Shown here: positions 6,205 to 11,158 of the stretch, piece after piece
Numbering within the stretch: position 1 is the stretch's first letter
How the letters are laid out: every line of letters begins with the position of its first letter
Origin: Rhodoferax sp.
GTDB lineage: Bacteria; Pseudomonadota; Gammaproteobacteria; Burkholderiales; Burkholderiaceae_C
Direction of reading: 5' to 3'
NCBI GenBank assembly: GCA_028711355.1
Contig: JAQTSL010000100.1
Span: 1-11,158, forward strand
Length of the DNA: 11,158 nucleotides
The notes under the pieces: model-generated
What the model saw: only the letters and a program-made list of their open reading frames with translations
Told to the model about the DNA's origin: nothing
The model's database searches: none
Translations under genes and position numbers: made by a program

Positions 6205-6304
6205 TCAGAGCACGTCGCTACGCGAGTGGTCTGACCCGCAATCTCCTTAAATAGTTGGGGTCAGAGCACGTCGCTACGCGAGTGGTCTGACCCGCAATCT
6301 CCTT
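6193..6304. repeat. Tandem duplication of a 56-bp REP-like palindromic unit
   Basis: Two head-to-tail 56-bp copies (6193-6248 and 6249-6304) differ at one base only (C at 6199, T at 6255). Each can fold into a long hairpin. In copy 1, GGGTCAGA (6202-6209) pairs with TCTGACCC (6230-6237), CAC pairs with GTG, and TCGC pairs with GCGA, around a TAC loop with one mismatch and one bulged base. Copy 2 has its arms at 6258-6274 and 6278-6293. The GGGGTCAGA/TCTGACCC ends resemble REP elements linked to REP-associated tyrosine transposases; that link is from memory. The array begins 8 bp past the CoA ligase stop, so it may also act as the 3' end structure of the transport operon. Confidence 0.9.
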
Positions 6305-6311
6305 CATTTCG

Positions 6312-7568
6312 CTACTGGTAGCTGCGCGCGTCTTCGATCACCTTGCCGTCGTTGGGCAAGCTACCGGGTTGCACCACCTCCACCAGACCGCGCAACTTGG
6401 TGACATCACGGATCGCGTCGGTAACCTTCTGGGCCAGGCTGTCTGGCCCACCACAGGCCGATTCAATCTTGAGCGTCATGGCGTCGTTGGCCATTTCTCC
6501 GGTGACGACCAGGCGTGCTTTGGACACCTCAGGGAAGCGCTTGACGATCTGATCGACCTGGCCCGGGTGGACAAACATACCGCGAATTTTGGTGGTCTGG
6601 TCAGCGCGCCCCAGCCAGCCTTTGATGCGCACATTGGTGCGACCCGTAGGGCACGGCCCGGACAGCACGGCCGACAAGTCACCGGTGCCAAAACGGATCA
6701 GCGGATAGGTCGGGTTGAGCGTGGTCACCACCACCTCGCCCACCTCACCGTCGGGCACCGGATCGCCGGTGCCGGGGCGTACGATTTCAACGATCACGCC
6801 TTCATCCACCACCAAGCCCTCGCGCGCTGAGGTTTCATACGCAATCAGCCCCAGGTCCGCAGTGGCGTAACACTGATAACCAGCCACGCCGCGCGCGGCA
6901 AACCAGTCGCGCAGGCTCGGCGGGAACGCCTCACCGCCAAACATCGCTTTTGTGAGGCTAGGCAACGCCACCCCCATCGCGGCGGCTTTTTCAAGGATGA
7001 TGCGCAAGAAACTGGGCGTGCCGATGTAACCGGCGGGTTTGAGTTCGGCCATGGCCTGCACCTGCTGCTCAGTCTGACCGGTGCCACCGGGGAACACGGT
7101 GCAGCCCAGCGCATGGGCACCGGTTTCCATCATCGAGCCAGCCGGCACAAAGTGGTAGCTGAAGCTGTTGTGAATCAGTTCACCCGGTCGAAAACCAGCG
7201 GCAAAGATGGCGCGCGCCATACGCCAGTAGTCTCTGGCCGTACCCTCCGGTTCGTAGATCGGCCCCGGGCTGGCAAACACACGCGGCATCTGGCCACCAA
7301 ACTCTTCGGCACTGAAGCCGCCAAAAACACTACCTTTGTTGCTTCGACATTTGATTTGAAGTTCGAGCAACTCATGCTTGCGAATGACCGGCAACTGCGC
7401 CAATGCAGCACGACTGGTCACTTGCGCCGGATTCACATCCCTTAGCATTTCAGCAAACGCTGGTGAAGCCAACTTGGCATGTGCCACCTGCAACGGCAAC
7501 GCTGTCATCAAAGCCGACTCGCGTACAGCCGAATCACGCGTTTCCAACACGTCAAAAAATTCGCTCAT
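6312..7568 (-). CDS. PaaK-like AMP-dependent CoA ligase (phenylacetate-CoA ligase family)
   Basis: This 418-residue adenylate-forming enzyme of the phenylacetate-CoA ligase family should activate a carboxylic acid with ATP and CoA. Family landmarks are GYIGTPSFL (about 180-188), FGGEAFPPSLR (210-220), YATADLGLIAYE (234-245, in place of YGLSE), GEVGEVVVTTL (274-284), YPLIRFGTGD (288-297), GRADQTTKIRG (320-330) and the C-terminal PNDGK, with Lys409 in the place of the catalytic lysine. The usual SSGTTGKPT nucleotide loop is absent; at that position the protein has FASPGPIYEPEG (98-109). The start at 7568 is supported by AGGA about 9 bp upstream and gives MSEFFDVLE. It follows livF by 17 bp and is the last gene of the transport operon, which suggests that it acts on the imported compound. 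The acid substrate cannot be read from sequence. Confidence 0.85.
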   Translation of the reverse strand: MSEFFDVLETRDSAVRESALMTALPLQVAHAKLASPAFAEMLRDVNPAQVTSRAALAQLPVIRKHELLELQIKCRSNKGSVFGGFSAEEFGGQMPRVFASPGPIYEPEGTARDYWRMARAIFAAGFRPGELIHNSFSYHFVPAGSMMETGAHALGCTVFPGGTGQTEQQVQAMAELKPAGYIGTPSFLRIILEKAAAMGVALPSLTKAMFGGEAFPPSLRDWFAARGVAGYQCYATADLGLIAYETSAREGLVVDEGVIVEIVRPGTGDPVPDGEVGEVVVTTLNPTYPLIRFGTGDLSAVLSGPCPTGRTNVRIKGWLGRADQTTKIRGMFVHPGQVDQIVKRFPEVSKARLVVTGEMANDAMTLKIESACGGPDSLAQKVTDAIRDVTKLRGLVEVVQPGSLPNDGKVIEDARSYQ

Positions 7569-7585
7569 ATAGGTGTTCCTAAAAA

Positions 7586-8398
7586 CTAAGCCAGCCAACG
7601 TTTGCGGCGCTTGTAGCTCTTGACGTCTTTAAAACTCTTGCGCTCTGCCCCACCCATGCCCAGATAAAACTCTTTGACGTCTTCGTTGCTGGCCAGATAG
7701 CTGGCCGCACCGTCCATTACCACCCGGCCCGATTCCATGATGTAGCCGTAGTCAGCGTATTTGAGCGCCATGTTGGTGTTTTGCTCAGCCAGCAAAAAAG
7801 TGACTTTCTCTTTGGTATTGAGGTCTTTTACGATCTCAAACACTTCCTCCACAATCTGCGGCGCCAGCCCCATCGACGGCTCGTCGAGCAACACCATGCT
7901 GGGGTTGGTCATCAGCGCGCGGCCAATCGCGCACATCTGCTGCTCACCACCACTGGTGTAGGCAGCCTGGCTGGTGCGCCGGGTTTTCAGGCGCGGAAAA
8001 TAGGTATAGACCTTTTCCAGGTTGGCGGCGATTTCGCCCTTGTCTTTGCGCGTGTAGCTGCCGGTGAGCAGATTTTCTTCAATCGTCAGGTGCGCAAAAC
8101 AATGCCGACCTTCCATCACCTGCACCACCCCACGGTTCACCAAATCGGCCGGCGACAAGTTTTCGATGCGTTCGCCGCGCAGTTCAATACTGCCCTTGGT
8201 GACCTCACCGCGCTCGCCGCGCAGCAGGTTCGACACGGCCCGCAATGTCGTCGTCTTGCCAGCGCCGTTGCCGCCCAGGATGGCCACAATGTTGCCTTGG
8301 GGTACGTTCAGCGACACCCCTTTGAGCACCAAGATCACGTGGTTGTAAATGACCTCAATGCCATTGACGTTAAGAACGATGTTTTTGGGTTCACTCAT
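7586..8398 (-). CDS. livF: Branched-chain-type ABC transporter ATP-binding protein (LivF)
   Basis: This 270-residue ATPase belongs to a Liv-type (HAAT) importer and works at the cytoplasmic face with a LivG partner and the LivH/LivM permeases. Walker A is GGNGAGKT (42-49), the Q-loop is at Gln93, the signature is TSGGEQQM (148-155, Thr in place of the more common Leu or Met), and Walker B is MVLLDEP (168-174). The AEQN segment (204-207) replaces the usual H-loop His, as is normal for LivF. The C-terminus carries a basic tail (SYKRRKRWLA) beyond the usual domain end. ATG at 8398 is preferred, with GGA 9 bp upstream; ATG at 8407 and TTG at 8416 are alternatives. Upstream is livK, across 207 bp containing two hairpins; downstream is the CoA ligase. 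Only one of the two usual ATPases is in the window. Confidence 0.93.
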   Translation of the reverse strand: MSEPKNIVLNVNGIEVIYNHVILVLKGVSLNVPQGNIVAILGGNGAGKTTTLRAVSNLLRGERGEVTKGSIELRGERIENLSPADLVNRGVVQVMEGRHCFAHLTIEENLLTGSYTRKDKGEIAANLEKVYTYFPRLKTRRTSQAAYTSGGEQQMCAIGRALMTNPSMVLLDEPSMGLAPQIVEEVFEIVKDLNTKEKVTFLLAEQNTNMALKYADYGYIMESGRVVMDGAASYLASNEDVKEFYLGMGGAERKSFKDVKSYKRRKRWLA

Positions 8399-8417
8399 AG
8401 TATTCATTCCATTCAAA

Positions 8418-8454
8418 CCAGATGAAAGACCCGCAAAACGGCGCTTTCATCTGG
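8418..8454. repeat. Perfect 11-bp inverted repeat upstream of livF
   Basis: CCAGATGAAAG (8418-8428) and CTTTCATCTGG (8444-8454) are exact inverted copies with a 15-base spacer. On the livF mRNA the hairpin would end about 20 bases before the preferred start codon, just ahead of the ribosome binding site. No long T-run follows, so it is more likely an intercistronic stem or a protein site than a terminator. Confidence 0.65.
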
Positions 8455-8516
8455 CAGCTCAATAGAACTGCCAAAAAAACCAACTCCGCTAGCGCACCGA
8501 TGCCCCCCGCCAGAAA

Positions 8517-8549
8517 CACCGCGGAACCGGCTTTGCCGGGCCGCTGGTG
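8517..8549. repeat. GC-rich hairpin downstream of livK
   Basis: CACC, GCGG and CCGGC (8517-8531) pair with GCCGG, CCGC and GGTG (8535-8549) around a TTT loop, with a small internal bulge. It starts 57 bases after the livK stop. On the - strand it is followed by only a short GTTTC, so it is a weak terminator candidate; a role in protecting the livK mRNA 3' end or in partial attenuation is possible. Confidence 0.55.
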
Positions 8550-8605
8550 TTGCCCCTGCAAGCGGGTGGCGCAGCGACACGTAGTGCGCGTAGCCTGGGG
8601 TGTGC

Positions 8606-9922
8606 CTAGCTTTGGCAGTCCGCCGGTGTGCGGGCGGTCAGCTTTTTGTCGGCAGCGTACTTGGCAGCAGTTTTCTTGACCAACGGCTTGAGCACCTGTT
8701 CGTCGGCTTGCATCCAGTCAGAAGTGAAGTTCCACTTCTTGCCATCCCAGGTGTGAATGCGCGCCCAGTTGGCGCCCATGTGGTCGGCGCAACTGGTGCT
8801 GACCGGGCGCATCACGCCAGCAAAACCCAGCGCGTCAAGCTTCTTCTGCGTCAGGTCGAGGTTTTCGTAGCCCCAGCGCGCTTGTTCGCCACTGACCCAT
8901 TTGCCTTTGCCAAACCGCTCCTGTGCCACGCGTACGCCTTCAACCGCCAGCATCGAGCTCAGCGCGCCACGCATATAAAGCACCTGGCCAACTTCTTCTC
9001 TCGGTCCGGTACCCTGACCCTTGTCATGCACCTTGGCCAAAATTTCCTTCACCACGGCTGATTTGGGCTCGGCACCGTGCTGCATCGTCACTGCGTTATA
9101 GCCCTTGGCCCCTTCACCCACGTCTTTCACATCTGGCTCGGCCCCTGACCACCAAACGCCATACATCTTTTCACGCGGATAGCCGGTAGCTTGCGCCTCT
9201 TTCAGCGAGGTCGAGTTCATCACACCCCAGCCCCAGAGCAACACGTAGTCGGGACGCGCCTGGCGAACTTGCAGCCAGGTGGCTTTTTGCTCCACGCCCG
9301 GGTGCGCCACTGGCAGCAGTTGCAGGCTAAAGCCGTGCATCGCAGCGCGCTCTTGCAAAAGGGCAATCGGCTCTTTGCCGTACGGAGAATCGTGATAGAC
9401 CAGCGCCAGTTTTTTGCCCTTGAGTTTGTCCAGACCACCTTCTTTTTTGGCGATCGCCTGTAACACTACATCAGCAGCCAGCCAGTAGGTACCCACAAGC
9501 GGAAAGTTCCACTTGAACACCGTGCCGTCCTGGCTTTCGCTGCGGCCATAACCGGCGGTGATCAGCGGGATCTTGTCAACCGGCGCTTTTTCGGTCAGGG
9601 CAAACGTAATACCGGTGGACAGCGGCTGGAATACGGTGGCGCCGCCGTGCTTGCCCTTCAGGCGCTCATAGCATTCAACTCCGCGGTCGGTGGCGTAGCC
9701 AGTTTCGCATTCTTCATAAATGATCTTGACGCCATTGACACCGCCACGGGCGTTTACCAGTTTGAGGTAATCGGCATAGCCATTAGCCCAAGGTACACCG
9801 TTGGGGGCATAAGCGCCGGTACGATACGGCAAGCCCGGGAAGAACTGTTCCTTGGGCTGGGCAAACGCGCTGGCGCCGACCGTTGCCATCAGTGCTGCGA
9901 GAGCAAGGTTTTTCACTTTCAT
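8606..9922 (-). CDS. livK: Periplasmic binding protein of a Liv/HAAT-type ABC transporter
   Basis: This 438-residue protein is a type I periplasmic binding protein (Peripla_BP_6-like) that captures the substrate for the LivM-containing permease. A Sec signal peptide is visible: MKVKNLALAALMATVGASAFA, with likely cleavage after AFA (about residue 21). Binding-fold landmarks are GYADYLKLVNARGGVNG (about 48-64), ALVYHDSPYGKE and YVLLWGWGVMNS. Cys72 and Cys84 (CETG and ECYE) and two C-terminal Cys residues could form disulfides. It is longer than classic leucine-binding LivK (about 370 residues), as is common for relatives that bind aromatic or other organic acids. The start is well supported by AGGAG 7 bp upstream. 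It sits between livM (59 bp away) and livF (207 bp away). The ligand is unknown; the symbol marks the family, not leucine specificity. Confidence 0.92.
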   Translation of the reverse strand: MKVKNLALAALMATVGASAFAQPKEQFFPGLPYRTGAYAPNGVPWANGYADYLKLVNARGGVNGVKIIYEECETGYATDRGVECYERLKGKHGGATVFQPLSTGITFALTEKAPVDKIPLITAGYGRSESQDGTVFKWNFPLVGTYWLAADVVLQAIAKKEGGLDKLKGKKLALVYHDSPYGKEPIALLQERAAMHGFSLQLLPVAHPGVEQKATWLQVRQARPDYVLLWGWGVMNSTSLKEAQATGYPREKMYGVWWSGAEPDVKDVGEGAKGYNAVTMQHGAEPKSAVVKEILAKVHDKGQGTGPREEVGQVLYMRGALSSMLAVEGVRVAQERFGKGKWVSGEQARWGYENLDLTQKKLDALGFAGVMRPVSTSCADHMGANWARIHTWDGKKWNFTSDWMQADEQVLKPLVKKTAAKYAADKKLTARTPADCQS

Positions 9923-9944
9923 ACAAGTCTCCTGGAGTAGTTAG

Positions 9945-9956
9945 GCACCGAAGTGC
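9945..9956 (-). repeat. Small C(UUCG)G hairpin between livM and livK
   Basis: On the transcript strand GCAC-UUCG-GUGC forms a short stem capped by the unusually stable cUUCGg tetraloop, within the 59-bp livM-livK gap and upstream of the livK ribosome binding site. No T-run follows. It could mark an RNA processing or decay boundary; it is short enough to occur by chance. Confidence 0.4.
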
Positions 9957-9981
9957 TTTGGTTGACGAAAAAGAAACGAAT

Positions 9982-11058
9982 TTAATGCGGAAACGGCCAC
10001 AACCGCAGCTTCTGCTTGCCGGTGGACCACAGCTTGGCCAGGCCATGCGGTTCAACAATCAGAAACCACACAATCAAGGCACCAAAGATGATCAACTCGG
10101 TGTGCGAGATACCCGACGTCGAAATCTCGACACCGACCAACCCGCCGACGAAGGGCAGGAACTGATTCAAAAAAATCGGCAGCACCACGATGAACGCGGC
10201 GCCAAAAAAGCTGCCCATGATCGAGCCCATGCCGCCGATGATCACCATAAACAGCAGCTTGAACGAGATATCCACCGAAAACGCCGCCGGCTCCCAAGCG
10301 CTGAGGTGAACAAAGCCCCACATCGCACCGGCCACACCGACGATGAACGAACTGACGGCAAAGGCGGTCAGCTTGGCGTACATGGGACGGATGCCGATCA
10401 CCGCAGCGGCCACGTCCATGTCGCGGATCGCCATCCATTCACGCCCAATGGCCGAGCGCACCAGGTTTTTGGCCGCCAGCGCCAGCACCACCAGCACCGT
10501 CAGGCAAAACAGATACTTTGAAATGGGGCTGGCAATCGGCCATCCAAACACCTGAAGATTTGAAACCTGCACCGAGCCCGATGGTGCATCATTGGTAAAC
10601 CATTTGATGCGCAAAAACATCCAGTCGGCAAAAAACTGCGCGGCCAGCGTGGCCACCGCCAAGTAAAGCCCCTTGACGCGCAAGCTCGGCAGACCAAACA
10701 AAATGCCAAAGACCGAAGCACAGATGCCACCCAGCAACAGCGCGGCCAGCAACGGCATGCCGTCAACACGCACAAAAAAATTAAACGCAGCGTACGCACC
10801 CACCGCCATAAAGGCACCTGAACCGAGCGAAATCTGGCCGCAGTAGCCGACCAGAATGTTCACTCCCAGCGCGGCCAGCGACATGATGACAAAGGGGATC
10901 AGAATAGCGCGAAACATATATTCGCTGGTAATGACCGGAACCACCAGAAAAGCGGCGGCGATCAGCAACACAATGGCAATGCGATCCTGCGTGATGGCAA
11001 AGATTTGCTGATCCGCGCGGTAGCTGGTTTTGAATTGGCCGTTTTCTCTGTAAAACAT
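9982..11058 (-). CDS. livM: Branched-chain-type ABC transporter permease (LivM)
   Basis: This 358-residue inner-membrane permease of the LivM family forms the translocation channel with a LivH partner. Hydrophobic segments include IAIVLLIAAAFLVVPVI (about 27-43), AILIPFVIMSLAALGVNILV (about 51-70), LLAALLLGGICASVFGILFG, YLFCLTVLVVLALAA, FAVSSFIVGVAGAMWGFV and LIIFGALIVWFLIV. The conserved block GYCGQISLGSGAFMAVGAYA (about 71-90) is the LivM hallmark, and the cytoplasmic coupling region GREWMAIRDMDVAAAVIGI (about 217-235) contacts the ATPases. The start at 11058 has GAGGA 6 bp upstream. It is the first gene of the operon visible here; livH and livG, normally adjacent, are probably beyond the right edge. 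Topology was judged by eye. Confidence 0.94.
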   Translation of the reverse strand: MFYRENGQFKTSYRADQQIFAITQDRIAIVLLIAAAFLVVPVITSEYMFRAILIPFVIMSLAALGVNILVGYCGQISLGSGAFMAVGAYAAFNFFVRVDGMPLLAALLLGGICASVFGILFGLPSLRVKGLYLAVATLAAQFFADWMFLRIKWFTNDAPSGSVQVSNLQVFGWPIASPISKYLFCLTVLVVLALAAKNLVRSAIGREWMAIRDMDVAAAVIGIRPMYAKLTAFAVSSFIVGVAGAMWGFVHLSAWEPAAFSVDISFKLLFMVIIGGMGSIMGSFFGAAFIVVLPIFLNQFLPFVGGLVGVEISTSGISHTELIIFGALIVWFLIVEPHGLAKLWSTGKQKLRLWPFPH

Positions 11059-11099
11059 TCGTGATCCTCGGATAACCTGATGGACTTTAGCGGGGCGTC

Positions 11100-11158
11100 A
11101 TTGCGGACTTGATCCGCAATCCATGACTTCTGGTACCACCGGATGCCGGATCGGGTCC
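11100..11158. repeat. Palindromic intergenic element, copy B (runs off the window)
   Basis: ATTGCGGA (11100-11107) and TCCGCAAT (11113-11120) form an 8-bp perfect stem with a 5-base loop, followed by CCATGAC, matching copy A at 4244-4271. A second element half begins at about 11141 (GGATGCCGGATC), whose partner arm would lie past the window end. The two-part layout resembles dispersed proteobacterial repeats of the type GTCATTGCGG...CCGCAATCC...GGATGCCGGATC, known to me from memory. It lies 41 bp upstream of the livM start codon. Confidence 0.65.

Noticed and set aside
6193..6304. CRISPR array
   Set aside because: The repeats are directly adjacent with no spacers, only two units exist, and no cas gene is nearby.
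7781..8425. A 214-codon + strand frame
   Set aside because: It lies opposite livF, which has all ATPase motifs. No ribosome binding site or domain supports the antisense frame.
9883..10521. A 212-codon + strand frame
   Set aside because: It runs antisense to livM and the start of livK. It is very polar and low in complexity, with no sign of a real protein.

Overview
The window looks like chromosome from a high-GC betaproteobacterium, most likely of the family Comamonadaceae (Rhodoferax, Polaromonas or Acidovorax type). The reasons are the GC- and CG-rich codon use, the combination of a PHA-system protein, DUF1840 and a PF10023-type lipoprotein peptidase, and the coupling of a branched-chain-amino-acid-type (Liv) ABC transporter to a PaaK-like CoA ligase. 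The genus is inferred from gene content alone. No rRNA, tRNA, CRISPR array, insertion sequence or prophage gene was found.

Left part (1-4608), acyl-lipid metabolism. On the + strand lie the 3' part of a patatin-like phospholipase, a TetR-type repressor that overlaps its end, and a helical-repeat protein of unknown function. Converging on these with a shared stop-codon tetranucleotide is a wax ester synthase/diacylglycerol acyltransferase (- strand). An acyl-CoA-binding protein is transcribed divergently from it across a 110-bp gap. A small polyhydroxyalkanoate-system protein follows on the - strand, separated from the acyl-CoA-binding gene by a palindromic repeat. Together these genes could release fatty acids, carry acyl-CoA and deposit storage lipid.

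Middle part (4626-6311). A lipoprotein with an HELAH zinc-peptidase motif sits upstream of the PHA gene on the - strand. A DUF1840 gene is divergent from it with only 19 bp between start codons. Next comes a 227-bp gap that holds a possible gene remnant and a 56-bp palindromic unit duplicated in tandem with one mismatch.

Right part (6312-11158), a - strand transport operon read livM, livK, livF, CoA ligase. It encodes an inner-membrane permease, a periplasmic binding protein, an ATPase and a PaaK-like adenylate-forming ligase. The permease partner (livH) and second ATPase (livG) are not in the window and probably lie beyond its right edge. The ligase suggests that the imported compound is a carboxylic or aromatic acid activated to its CoA thioester, rather than an amino acid.

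Most of the window is ordinary metabolic genome. The points that stand out are: structured intergenic repeats, including two copies of one palindrome whose stem differences are all compensatory; an AT-rich patch inside the peptidase gene; a CoA ligase that lacks the usual glycine/threonine-rich nucleotide loop; and the clustering of lipid-storage genes. No clearly new multi-gene system was identified.
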